Shown here piece after piece: positions 34,077-45,500 of a stretch of DNA of 64,000 nucleotides. Position 1 is the first letter of the stretch; every line of letters starts with the position of its first letter. The notes below the pieces were generated by a model. It saw only the letters and a list, made by a program, of their open reading frames with translations, had not been told where the DNA came from and did not search any database. Position numbers and translations under genes: made by a program. The stretch comes from Castanea sativa (taxonomy: Eukaryota; Streptophyta; Magnoliopsida; Fagales; Fagaceae), in NCBI RefSeq assembly GCF_040712315.1, contig NC_134013.1, forward strand, positions 45,969,501-46,033,500, in the 5' to 3' direction.

Positions 34077-37000
34077 ATGGGGGATCACTTTGTATTATTG
34101 GTGGATCGGTTACTCACTGAATCTACTCTTGAAGCTGCTATTGAGAGAGAAAAACTGTTGCAGCAAGCCATGCCCTCAGCAAGCAAAGATTATTTGAGTT
34201 CTTCCCACAGGATTGATTTCAATACCAGTTTATCTCCAAGTAAATTGGTAGAGTGTAAGATTTGCCATGATGAGGATGAAGAGTCAAACATGGAGACACC
34301 CTGTTCTTGCTGTGGTAGCTTGAAGGTCAATTAGTAGCTTAATTTGGCAATTACTCCTTTAATTGGAAATTTGAGAATGGGCCATTGGGAATTATATTGG
34401 TTGCATTTATAAAGATCTTTATAATACCTCTGGTCATTTTTAAAAATTCCCAGATAATTAAAACCTAATTAGTCTTATTTGTACTTATGTTTGTGACTAT
34501 CTTATTAGCTAGTTTTTTGCTTTTTAGCTTTTATGTTCAGTTTTTTAAAACTTCACTTTTATTACTTTTTCTCATTTTTTTCAAAGTAAAAGTATACTTT
34601 AGCTCACTTTCAGCAAAAAGCTAAATATGTTGTGCATGATGACAAAAATGCTTTTTTATATTGATGCGAACGACTTCAATTTATTAAGAAGAAGAAGAAA
34701 ACAGTACATCATGAGACACTAACTGCTCTAGGGAAGGAGGAATATCTCCTATCCAAGTACAAGAGCCTGATAAGTTCTTAGCATGTTGGGCTAACCTATG
34801 GGCTACTTTGTTACCACTTTGTGGCACAACAGAAAACATGCACTTGCTAAACCTTGTTGCTTGTAGTAAGGACCCTGAAATCAAGTTGCAGATACTAGAA
34901 GGTGGGGTGACTGAGCCCGTGAGGGAATGATAGACCACCATGGAGTCTCCTTCAAAGATTGCAGTACTAATACCCCGATCCCAAGCAAACCTCATTCCCT
35001 CCTCCATCGCCTTGGCTTCAATCTCAAGAGGTCCCAACAGAGCGTGGATCTTCATACTCAACGCAGCACGAACCAATCCGAGATGGTCCCTAATGACGAC
35101 CCCAATTCCCACAGCCCACTGCCTTTCAAATACAGCACCATCAACGTTAATTTTGAGGCTTTGAGCCATGGAGGGTGAGGAAGAGCCCAGCCAACTTCAA
35201 CTTCTGGATTCTTCGCCTGAATTCTATGATTCGCCAATTGAAACTCCGCCAAATAGTCCATAGTCCAGCTAGCAATAGCTGAGGCCGATTTACGAGTCCC
35301 ACCTGTCCAAATTTCATTCCTATTGGACCAAATCCCCCATGCAATATTAAATAAATGAGCCAAAGCCTGAGCAGACCATTGCTTCACGTTCCGAGCATAC
35401 CAGGCCAGATAGTGATTTTTTTTTTTTTCAAAAATGCTTATTTATACATTGATTTCCAACTGTTAAATACATTTTGGAATTTATTTTGTAGTTAACTCCT
35501 AATATTAACCTCCAAATTATGCACTCTGCATTCATGAGGAATTAGGATCATATTTGATTACGTGCTTCATGAAATGGGTTGCTAACCCTGTTTCAGACCT
35601 TCCAAGTGTATGGCATAATTATTAGGTTTTTTCCCTATTAGTTTGAAGATTTAGGTGATGTTCTAGGCAGAAGTCTCTTAGAGAAACTGGAAGCCAGACC
35701 AAAAATAGAAACATATGGCACCAATGAGAAACTTGGCTGGAATTTCTTTTATGCTGCATCATTTGCCATAGGATGATTGTAGATGATACTCAAACCAAAA
35801 AAAAAAGTTTTAAGTCTAATCTAAGGTTACGATTTTGACTAAAGATTTCTATTATTATGTTCTTAAGTGTCTGACTTACTAACACATGTTACGATATATT
35901 AACATTTAAGAAATTAAATTGGACTTTAATTATACCAATTTGTGTGTATTTACTTCTGGAAAATGTGGCAGCTACCTCCAAAAGAGAAACCATATCATGC
36001 ATTTTTCTCTTTTGGTTTCACTATATCATGGGATATGTTTGTGGTGATTTCTTACAAGGAGTTCTGCCCACTTCTTAACTTCTCCCATGAATCAAATGTG
36101 ACTGCTTTTCCTATTAATGAACCTTCATCTTCAATAAAATGTGGTAGTAAGCCGGTTCCATGGTTGTTGGTGAATTGTCTGGCTGAACAATTGTAAATAT
36201 CAAGACGAATTCTTTTCAATTGGGTTACACCATGCATGAAATTATCTTTGGTGATTTGGTATTTAATTGATCATCAAGCAACCAAACTCACTAAAGAGTT
36301 GATTGGGATGCCATACTCTAGAAAAGGATTTCTTGTAATAATCTTTGAGCTAACTATGCCTTGGTGCGAGCATTGGTACACTATTAATCCTTGAATTTTG
36401 GCATATAATAATGGATGATTATCCTGGATGATGCTGTGAATAGTCAGATGAGGTTATTTTGGTGTTTGAGGGAGATGCTGACCACTAGTGTCGCTAGATG
36501 GTCTTTATTCTCCCTTCTTTTCTGGCATTTAAGTGTTCCTGCTAATTTAAGGTGGTTTCAAATGAATGACTAGTTTCCTGCTAATTTTTCATAATTTTGT
36601 AGTATGCTCACCGTAAATGTGTACAAAGATGGTGCAATGAGAAGGGAGACACTACCTGTGAGATCTGCCACCAGGTTTGCCTTTTTTTTTTTTTATAAGC
36701 TTGTTTCTGATTGAAATTATGTGAACCCTTTTTATGTGACTGATTAAGTTAGAGGGAATGGTCACTACTTTTTTCTTGCTTGAACTTGTCCGATTCTGCA
36801 GCAATTTAAGCCGGGTTATACAGCACCTCCTCTGTTTCACTATGCTGGTAGTCCAATCAACTTCAGGTATCTTTCACCTGTATGAACATATTTTTTAGCT
36901 GATATTCTCAATTTTGTGTTGGGTAACATAACTTGGATTTTTTGCTTTTACCATAATAATAATAATATAATCTTTTGTGGTACTTATCTCAGGGGAAATT

Positions 37001-37144
37001 GGGAGATTTCCAGAAGGGACCTGAACAACCCTCAATTTATAGCTATGGTTGCTACTGATCGTGAATTTCTGGACAATGACTTTGATGAGTATTCAGCTCC
37101 CACTTCAAGGAGCCTAATATGCTGCCGTTTAGTTGCTATAATTG

Positions 37145-37186
<42 letters not shown>

Positions 37187-39796
37187 CAGGTGTGGTTTAA
37201 AAGTTAGCTGGTTGTTTTTTTGTTATTCGTGTAGTGATAAAACATTGGAAAGACTTCAGATCTATGGTCGGTTCTCTTTGTTCCAACAAAAATTAGACAT
37301 CCACATCCTTCCATTTGTTATTTCTCATTGGAACACATTGGGGTACATATTATTTTGTGTGTAGAATGTTCCTGGAAAAAAGTTTTTCCAGCAAATATCT
37401 TGTATCAAAGCAACTGGAGAATTGTGAAATATATGATACCAACAACATTGAACTTGAACAACTTTAATAACCATAACAAAATTATGGATAAAGTACAAGA
37501 TGAACTCTGTCACATGAAGGATGGTTTATAGTCACTAGCCACTTTAAACTGAGGTGATTAAACAGATTACTCTTTTGGATAGTCAACCTCAGCTGCTAAA
37601 TAAACAGATGCTTTGTTGGTATGATTTATCCACAGGCTTATTGATCAAGCTTTGTAACCTTGTACAGACAAGTTATAGTCTTCTGACTTTCAGTTTCATA
37701 TTATATTAATTTATTGATGTTAAATAATTCTCTTTCAAGTAAATTCCAATAATTGGTCATGTTTGATACTTTTAATATGTTACAAAACTTCTTCTCAAAA
37801 AGAAGAATTATATATATACACACACTATGAATTTTACTTTCCATTATACCAATCAAAGTTTTGGGACCAAGGCTTGGTTGTTGTTTTTCTTGTATTATTA
37901 TGATAGTTTTAGGCTGACAAAGATCTTTCCATTCTTAATAACCAGGTTGGTTTTATCTTTTATTTGCAGTTTTTGGTTCTTCTGGTTTTACGTCATAGTC
38001 TGCCAATCATAATCAGTGGAGCTGGAGAATACTCATTAACATTGTTCACGGTATAGCTGGTTAAGACTCTTTAGTTTTATGAGAAAAGATGCAATTAGTA
38101 ATGGTGAATAATAAATATCTAAAGTAGTTTTCTTTGTATTGCAGTTACTCATGTTGAGGACCATTGGGATTCTTTTGCCAATCTACATCATGGTTAGAGC
38201 ATTCACTGCCATCCAGCGTCAAAGAAACCTTCAGGTTAGTGCTGTATCTGTTTTACTAAAGTATACTTTTAACCTTTAAAGTTTGGGATTGATTTCATTT
38301 TGGCTCTTTACATTTCAAAATTTTCATCTTTGCCATTTATGTTTGATTTAGTTTTCTGTTTGGCCTTCATAAAAACGAAAATGTTGAAAGTTAAATGACC
38401 AGATAGAAAAATAAATCAAAGGCCAAAGAAAGCAATCCGAAACTTTAAGGGTCAAAAATGTACTTTAGTCCTATTTTTTAATGCTTTGACTACATCTGGT
38501 TAAGCAGCGGGGACTGACTTTTACTTTCACAATTTTAACCATATCTTGAGGGGTGCACTTCTATCACTTTTATGAAGCACAAACTTCAAGCATTCATGGT
38601 TTTCAAATTCACAAACCTTTGAGTCCTAGATCTTCAACAAAATATATAATGCTCTATCATAAAAATTCATGCTGCTCTTTTAAATTTAGAAACTCTATTG
38701 TCATTAGCACTACTTTTTAAAAGTCTTTTAAAAAGCAATTGACCTCTGCAAAATAGAAAAATGTGGCTTTAAAGTTCAAATCACATCTAATGACTATGGA
38801 CTTGTGACAACCATCACATGTGAAATTCAGCCAACTGATGCCCAAACACCCGTGCACCCATGCCGGGCCCACCCCCTGCCCCTGCATTTGGGGCAGGCAT
38901 GGTGGGTTGAAAAAGTATAAATAAACAAAATAGAGAGGACAATAACCCAGAAGTTGCATCCAACATTATATGTTCTGACATATTGTCCTTATCAGTAGTT
39001 TGATTTAAGGACAATAATCTTTGAGCATTCAAAGACTTCGTTAGTGATAAGCAAACTATTTCTATTTACTTCAGCGATCATCGTGGAGAGTTAAAGCTAA
39101 TATCAATTTTTACTCTATGAAAAAAATATTTATCCAAAATTGCTATTGGATAAAAGCTAATTGAGCATATTCTTACCAATATTAAAACTAGCCGATAAGT
39201 AGTTCAGAATATATTTTTTGTTGGAATTACGCTTTATTATTATTATTTTATTATAAATAGAAAACAGTACGTTTGGGAATGGTAGTTGAGTAGGTCTTAC
39301 AACAACCCAAATACGGCTTATGGATGATAGATTGCTTCTAAAGTTAATTTAGTTGCATCATTGGCCTTGAGGCATGTGTCTACTATATCCTTTCTTTGGC
39401 ATTCCCTTTTTGTCACACTTCTGGCATTTCTTACCTATATAGGCATACTGAAAGCCTATAAAGACTTTTTTTTTTTTTTTGCACTTTGGAAAACTTATAA
39501 TTGCAAGAACTTGTAAAGAAAAAGTTTAGCATAATTATATTATTAAGTTCTAGGAAATGTTTCTTTTGCAAGCCTCAAGAAGCCCTTTAGAACTTCTTTG
39601 CATCTTGCATATTACACCATGTATATGATCCTTGTATTTAGTTAGCAAGCAGTTCACATATATTCCTTTCAAAATTAAAATTTTGATTAATTGTTTTCAT
39701 TTAACCATGCACCAGGATCCTCCTTTCTCCCTTGCCACATCAGACGAGGAAAACAACTTACCACAGCATCAATCACGTGTTATTCATGTTCTGTAA
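34077..39796 (+). CDS. RING-CH (RINGv) membrane E3 ubiquitin ligase, PIT1/DUF3675 type, 7 exons
   Basis: Exons: 34077-34325, 36603-36674, 36802-36866, 36993-37143, 37970-38050, 38145-38234, 39716-39796; all introns are GT-AG and phases join (789 nt, 262 aa plus stop). Residues 60-106 form a C4HC3 RING-CH: C60-x2-C63, C76 and C78, H86-x2-C89, C102-x2-C105, which binds two zincs and recruits a ubiquitin-charged E2. FKPGYTAPP follows, typical of plant MARCH-like ligases. Two hydrophobic segments (about 168-195 and 199-226) should anchor it in an endomembrane, with a short tail ending SRVIHVL. The N-terminus [16 protein letters not shown] is characteristic of this Arabidopsis subfamily (PITCHOUN1 relatives). 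Substrate unknown. Start choice: first ATG after a plausible leader acceptor, matching the family. Intron 1 holds a LINE remnant, intron 6 a MITE. Confidence 0.92.
34666..35428 (-). pseudogene. LINE RNase H fragment, antisense in intron 1
   Basis: Minus-strand frames 35387-35058 ([15 protein letters not shown]) and 35169-34684 ([24 protein letters not shown]..., [37 protein letters not shown]) give the zinc-binding tail region and RVT_3 RNase H of a plant L1 LINE, with the acidic catalytic residues D (in NVDGA), E (in EIEAKA) and D (in EGDS). One frameshift near 35160 separates them. Similar ~14-bp flanks starting CAAAAATGCTT lie at 34643 and 35429, a probable target duplication. Confidence 0.82.
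37144..37190 (+). repeat. (CT)n microsatellite directly after the exon 4 donor
   Basis: GTAAT is followed by about 18 CT units and then CGTGCAG. It sits inside intron 4 immediately after the splice donor and looks like a polypyrimidine tract followed by an acceptor. Confidence 0.8.
38253..38471. mobile_element. MITE-like inverted-repeat element in intron 6
   Basis: Left arm ACTAAAGTATACTTTTAACC... and the reverse complement of the right arm ACTAAAGTACATTTTTGACC... match over about 45 bp with some mismatches. Total ~220 bp. The target duplication is not clear, so the superfamily is open. Confidence 0.6.
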
Positions 39797-40840
39797 CTGC
39801 TGCAGCTACATATATCTTGCCTGAAAAATTCCAGAAGCACTCGTGAGTACGGATACATTTGCTTTGTGGGGTGTACCAAAAAGGATATCCACATTCAGAT
39901 TTATAAAGCCAGGCTGAAGATAGTTGTAACCGCAGAAAGCTCTAATCCTTGGTGCAATAGTGCCACCTTTACCTAATATTCAAGACGCATCCTTAGATCC
40001 TAGATCAAAATATAAAAGAAAAATCCATCTTATAGCAATGTATATATTATACAGTATAGTTAGCAGGAAAGCCAACTGTATATGATAGTGCTGCTTGCAG
40101 AAAATGAGAAGCCAAAATTAACATTGAGTATAATGTTCAAAAACAGATGGTAAAATTATTAAATGATTAATACTAGCATGTGGGATTGCTAGTAAACTTC
40201 ACACAGATGCACAATCGTCTGTCATCCCTTCCCTTTATTCGGCTCTCTCTCTCTCTCTCTCTCTCTCATTTTGTTATTGTTTCTACCGGTAGAATTTTTT
40301 TTTTTTTTTTTTGGGGATCAAAAGATAGAAATATTTATTGATTTAAAAGCAGAGTACATCGTTTGATAAGGTAGAAAAACAGACAGATCTTCAAGCCAAA
40401 CAACATATCAACACATTCCATCACATAAACAGCAATAGCAAATGCAACTTCATTCTTTTCCGTAGCAACATAGAGGAGAGAAACCAGGAGAATAGACCCC
40501 GCAAAATCTAAAACAATTCTTGAAGTTTAAAGTGGTGATGCTAGGAATAGGAGAGCCAAGCGACCGCCAAGAATTGTGCATCTTTATGGTTAGAGTAACC
40601 AGGAGATCTCTAACAATCCAAGGGTTCCCAAGCCCTCAAGCAATCCAGCAAATAATGATTATTAAAGAAAAAAGACACAGCTGCTTAGTGGAAGAAGAGG
40701 TAGAAGGCTGAAGGGGTGAATGGGTGAGGGTGGTTTTGAACGTTTACTAACAAGGGAATTGGCAAGGTCACTGAATAAAGCTTTTTCATTTCGGTGATGA
40801 AAGTAGTTTAGAGGAATGAGATTTGTGATGTCTTGGATAA
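39797..40840 (+). other. 3' UTR and downstream region
   Basis: 3' UTR of the RING-CH gene, then intergenic DNA. (CT)n lies at about 40242-40268. A poly(T) run at about 40295-40312 followed by GGGGATCAAAAGATAG looks like the 3' end of a retroposed minus-strand sequence. The 63-codon frame at 40520 has no recognisable motif. Confidence 0.4.
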
Positions 40841-41575
40841 TGATAAATATTAGCTATGATAAAGCATAGGCTTACGTGGTTCAGCCTTGCGGCCTATGTC
40901 TACGTAAAAAACCCTTAAGGGCTACATCTTTATTATATAAAAGTGTAGTTCAAAACATGTGTTACAATGAACCATAACATGAGTATATATAGTAGACTAA
41001 ACTCTAAACTAATAGACTTTTAATACAAGTAAGAGACTTGACTTGCACACAAAATAGAATTAGGCTTGGGTCTATGTTAATGGGCTAATATATCTCTAAC
41101 ACTCTTTCTCAAAATCAAGATAGAAGCTCGATGAAACCTTGAGATTTGATAAGAGTGAGAAGATCACTTGAATGAATTTTGGCTTTGTGACAGTGGTTTA
41201 AGAAAGATAATGGTCTTGTAATGTTGATGCGACTTCTAATGGTGGCATGACTATACTGAAGAGTTTTGAAGGCAATAGTGGGAAGCCAAAGAAGATGAAC
41301 GCAGCCAAGAAAACAGAGATTGTTCTTAAACACATCGTAAGGACTAAAAACTATTCCAAAGGAAGGTAGCTCTGATACCATGATAAATATTAGCTATGAT
41401 ATATTACATGTTGAATATGGTTGAATATATGCGGAAGTGAGGAACATAAAATAGGAATACAAGAACACAAGGCTTACAACCTTACGGCCTATATCCACGG
41501 AGGAAACCTTTAAAGGTTACATTTTTATTATATAAGAGTATAGTACAAAACCTGTGTTACAATGAATCCCATAGA
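40841..41575 (-). mobile_element. TRIM-like miniature LTR retrotransposon
   Basis: Two direct terminal repeats starting TGATAAATATTAGCTATGAT at 40841 and 41381. The left one is 261 bp and ends CTCTAACA at 41101 (minus-strand start TGTTAGAG). The interior is only 279 bp: minus-strand TGGTATCAGAGCT at 41368-41380 is a perfect tRNA-Met-type primer site, and GATTTTGAGAAAGAG beside 41102 is the polypurine tract. The right-hand repeat carries an extra ~60-bp segment and seems cut at about 41575. A minus-strand frame of about 88 codons (41115-41381) fills the interior; its product is not recognised. Confidence 0.75.
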
Positions 41576-41765
41576 ATAATCACTAGCCTCATTGGCTTCT
41601 ATTTTTTTTAAATGTCAAAACTTTCCATTCATGTTAAATTGGGTTTATGTATTTGTCAATGAGGTTTATGCATTTGCTAAACCCCAAAATAGATAAGAGT
41701 GATGCATTGCTGGTGAGGATTGTTATCCACTTAATGTGTGAAAAACATTTATTGCTTTTAAAGTG

Positions 41766-41907
41766 GGGTAAGGCTTCTGTCTAGTGGAAAATGTCCAGTG
41801 GAAATTTTCATTGGACACGTTCGGATTCGGACACGTGTCCAAGAGTGGACACGTGTCCACCATCCAACGTGTCCAGTGGAAACTTCCACTGGACACAAGC
41901 CACACCC
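41766..41907. mobile_element. Mutator-like MITE, 142 bp, 9-bp TSD TTTAAAGTG
   Basis: Terminal inverted repeats GGGTAAGGCTTCTGTCTAGT and, read from the right end, GGGTGTGGCTTGTGTCCAGT. Exact 9-bp direct repeats TTTAAAGTG at 41757-41765 and 41908-41916 fit Mutator-type insertion. The interior is also self-complementary (GGACACGTGTCC occurs twice), so the whole element can fold as a hairpin. No coding capacity. Confidence 0.82.
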
Positions 41908-41925
41908 TTTAAAGTGTGAAAAAGT

Positions 41926-41951
41926 TTTTTTTTTTTTTTTTTTTTTTTTTT
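41926..41951. repeat. Poly(T) tract
   Basis: About 26 T residues between the Mutator-like MITE and the LINE remnant. Confidence 0.8.
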
Positions 41952-42001
41952 GGAATGTTACATATTCAATAGATTGCCATAAATAAAAATCAAACTACCC
42001 A

Positions 42002-42775
42002 AAAAAAAAATTTCCTCGTTGGGCTTTCAACGAAATCACCAATTCTTGGACGAGCTTCTATCTTGTATAATTCAACAACACAACAATCCGGAATTCTTCT
42101 CAATGATGGCCTGGTCTGTTTGGACGCAGAGAAATCAAGTCAGACTCGATCAGCCCAACTGCATGCTCTCGGAAATTGCTCAGGTCTCAACAATCAGGTA
42201 CAATGAGTACCGTGCAGCCCAGCCGTGTGTGAACTTACCACAATAACGTTCCCAACAGCAATGTTCTCTTGTATCCTGGCAGCCTCCCCCTATTGATTTG
42301 TATAAAATCAACTACGATGGTGCCACTTACGATTCAGAGAATAAGTCGGGCATTGGTGTTGTTATTCGAGACTCACATGGTTCAGCTATTGCATCGCTTT
42401 CTCAGCAGCTACCACGTCTGTGTCAAGCAACAGAAATTGAAATTCTGGTAGCAACCAGGGCACTAGAATATGCTACAAAGATTGGGATTACCGATGCAGT
42501 GTTGGAAGGGGACTCTCTGTTGGTTGTTCAAGCTATATCTGCTGCTACACAGTCCTTGTCTCCTCTTGGTTTTTTGATAGATGATGCTACGTCTTTTAAT
42601 AGTTTTTTTAATGAATTACATTACTCTCGTACAAAGGTTGCCTATAACCTAGCTTGGCACGCTAGAAATCTCTCAAACTATGTTGTGTGGATAGAGTTTG
42701 TTCCTCCACCTTCTTTATTCTTCTTTTCAGGCTGATTTAGCCTTCTTTTCTTAATACAAAAGCCTCATAGGCCTT
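42002..42775 (+). pseudogene. LINE (L1-type) RNase H fragment, interrupted before its poly(A)
   Basis: 42019-42246 (MMAWSVWTQRNQVRLDQ) and 42298-42735 ([29 protein letters not shown]..., EIEILVATRALEYA, VLEGDSLLVVQA, VAYNLAWHARNLS) give the tail region and RVT_3 RNase H of a plant L1 element, with a stop near 42244. The 3' UTR runs to 42775 and continues after the gypsy element at 58956-58986, where the poly(A) is found. 5'-truncated. Confidence 0.85.
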
Positions 42776-44157
42776 TATTGAGGTCTAAAAAATCACAATG
42801 TTGCACCAAGACCCAAAATAACACAAAGGGTTGAAATCTAGGCAAATAAAATATTTAGGCCTTCAATAAAGAAAAGAAAGGAGTGGCCCATACCCATCAA
42901 GGGTCATAAGAGGGAACTCAAATCCATGAATGGGTGAGCTTCGAAACTCATGAAACAAAAGTGCAGGAAGAAGCCTAGCCCTTAAAGGTAAAAAAAAAAA
43001 AATCAATGGGAGCCCAGGAAAAGGACTGGGCCAGGATACTTGGGGATTCCCAAGGGCCCGGGATCCTCGGGACATGTAGCAAGGCTAGAATGGGATTAAG
43101 ACAGGTCAATGGGGTATGCCAAGAAGCACAAAGAACAAGAATAAATATGTCCTTATTAGCCGCCTAATCATGCAAAAAATGGATCAGAAGGCTTGGGGAA
43201 CCAACAACTCATAAGCAAGGGTCAGTACCTCGGGGAACCTAGGAAGAAGAACCATGAAGGAAGGTTGCTAAGGATCTTTTAGCCTGGCAGGAAAGAATCA
43301 GCCCACTTAGGAAAAATAACAAAGGGGAAAGCAGCCAAAAGATAAGTCTGAAAAGTGGAGTTTAGAAGCCTTGGAAAAAAGAAAGACCAAAGATCAGCCC
43401 TTTAGGACCCCCCCAGAACGAGAAAGTCAGTTAGGGTCTTTGGAAGGGAAAGCTTCAAAAGATGAAAATAATGAAAGATGAGGAAGGAACCAGCTATCAA
43501 TGTTGCTAACACAACATTAGTTCTGGTACCCAGAGGGACAAATAGAGGGAATCTGTGGTACACCAGAAACTCTAGGATAACACTATAAAAGGAGGGCAGC
43601 CAACAGTGAAAGGCATTCAGCAACAGTGAATTGGAGTAAGAAATCATTGAGAAAAGCCCTGTGAGAGTTCAAAAAGAAAGAAAAGTATGGAAAATACCGT
43701 CTAGGATCCTCATAACAGCCACTAGAGAACACACACTGGATTCAAAGGGATTCAAATTTTGCAAGTCTTAGAGGCCTAAAGAGCCATCTAAGTCTGCAAT
43801 TTTTGAACTTATTTGGACCTTGTAACATGTCCTAATGAGCATTATGAACTACATAATTAAGAAAATAATGGAGCATTTTACTTTGTTTTAAAGGATCCCT
43901 AACATCTTATTTTATCTCTTCTTTTTTATTATTTCGTTCTTTGCTATTCTCTACTATTCAACACATATATTCTTTGTATGTTAGCAATGTATATGTTGTA
44001 GGATTCATGCCCAGTGCACCACTTAGTTCGAAATCAGCCTCATTTAGCTGCGGTGAACCAAGTCTAATCCCTTAAAATATAAAACACCAAGCCCAGGATC
44101 CCCATTTTTTTACTTGGGCTTGTGTGCTGCTTTCTTTTAAAAAAAAGAACCCACACA
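42776..44157 (+). repeat. 5' LTR of the Tat-type element
   Basis: 1382 bp. Starts TATTGAGGTC, where TGTTGAGGTC is expected (one G-to-A), and ends CCCACACA. TATA box CTATAAAAGG at 43583-43592. Compared with the 3' LTR it retains ~140 bp around 43628-43765. Confidence 0.9.
43583..43592 (+). promoter_or_regulatory. TATA box in the 5' LTR
   Basis: CTATAAAAGG, repeated at the same LTR position at 58500-58509 in the 3' copy. Confidence 0.6.
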
Positions 44158-44159
44158 TT

Positions 44160-44179
44160 AAGGCGACTCCACTAGGGAC
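44160..44179 (+). other. Primer binding site, Tat/Ogre type
   Basis: AAGGCGACTCCACTAGGGAC follows the LTR by two bases. The consensus in Tat/Ogre elements is close to TGGCGACTC(C/T)GCTGGGGA; to my recollection it pairs with a tRNA-Arg. Here it is slightly decayed. Confidence 0.65.
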
Positions 44180-44218
44180 TGGGCAAAGGTGAGGGAAGAA
44201 ACAGTCCCTTCACAGAGC

Positions 44219-45500
44219 ATGGCTCCAAGACCAAGGAACAGCAAAGGTGCCAATGCGCCACCTGCGGCATCTGAGCCCACGAGAAGGTAGCTTCTAGGCA
44301 AAGGAATGAAGTACCTCTAGTGGAGCAAGAGGTCGGCTCAGGACAAAGGCATGGGGTGAAGGATCTAGACCCCATGGCTCGGATGGCAGAAATGATGAAA
44401 GATTTGCAACAGGAGATTCGCCTCCTCAAAGAAGGAAGGATCCAAGAAATCAAGGATAATGCCCCTCTGTGGTCAACTAAGAGAGAGCCCAACCAAAGGG
44501 AGGGTCAACAGTAGGAGGGGGAGCTAATCCTCAGTATCTCACATTGGTAGATGTCAATGCCCTTTTGGAACAAAAAAGGGAAAAGCTCTTGGGGATTCCC
44601 AAGCAATTTTCTCAAGATCCCTCATTCCCACCAAAACTCCTTGGCAGGCCTTACCCCAAGGGATACAAACCCCCAAATTTCCACCCTTTTGATGGAAGGA
44701 ACGGAAGTGCTGTGGAACACGTGGGTATGTTTATTCACACCATGGGTCTTTACGTAGGAGACAAAGAGCTATGTCTAAGAGAGTTTGCTAAGTCCCTAAT
44801 GGATAGAGTGTACACATGGTAAACCACCTTGAGACCTGGGACCATCAAGACCTCGGATGAAATGATGGAGAGGTTTTATACAAAGTACTATCCAGGTGAA
44901 GACAAGGTCACCTTTCAAAGCCTTCAAATGGTAAGGCAGAGGCCTGGAGAGGATCCTATCCAGTTCATCAAAAGATTTGAAGACGTTTCTCTGGACAGTT
45001 ATGGAGATCACGAAGAAAATGAGTTCGTGGAAACTTGCATATCCAACATGTTTTTCGACTACAGGCTTAATCTCAAAAATTTGTGCATAACCCAGTTTGC
45101 TGACTTACTACAGAGAATCAGGAGGACAGCGTTAACCATGAAAACCAAGAGAGTACTCGTATCTTAGGCCATGACAGCTTCAGTAGAAGAAAAGAGGAAA
45201 AGACCTGAAGGAAGAATGACCAAGGAACCACCCATGATCCCGTGTACTGTAGAAGAATTGAATCATGTCTTGGATAAATGGATTGGAGACGGGTTTGTTA
45301 GGCCATTCACCGTATCCAGGCCACCAACTAAAGAAGAAAGAAAGAATCCCTTATTTTGTAGGATTCATAATTATGTCAAGCACTCTACTAAGGATTGTTG
45401 GACCCTCCATAGGCTTTTCGAACCCTGGAGCTTACTCAACGAGAACCTGAGGTGCAAAGGAACCATTTACCCAATCACAAAGGGAAAGGAGTGGTGACTA
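44219..45500 (+). pseudogene. gag of the Tat-type element, broken
   Basis: From the ATG at 44219 (MAPRPRNSKGANAPP) a stop follows at 44288. Later frames give EMMKDLQQEIRLL, then the gag core PPNFHPFDGRN and a stop at 44820. MMERFYTKYYPGEDKVTFQSL and RPGEDPIQFIKRFED follow (retrotransposon gag fold), with another stop at 45165. A Tat-style zinc motif CRIHNYVKHSTKDCWTL is near 45358. Forms the particle shell and binds RNA in intact relatives. Confidence 0.88.
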
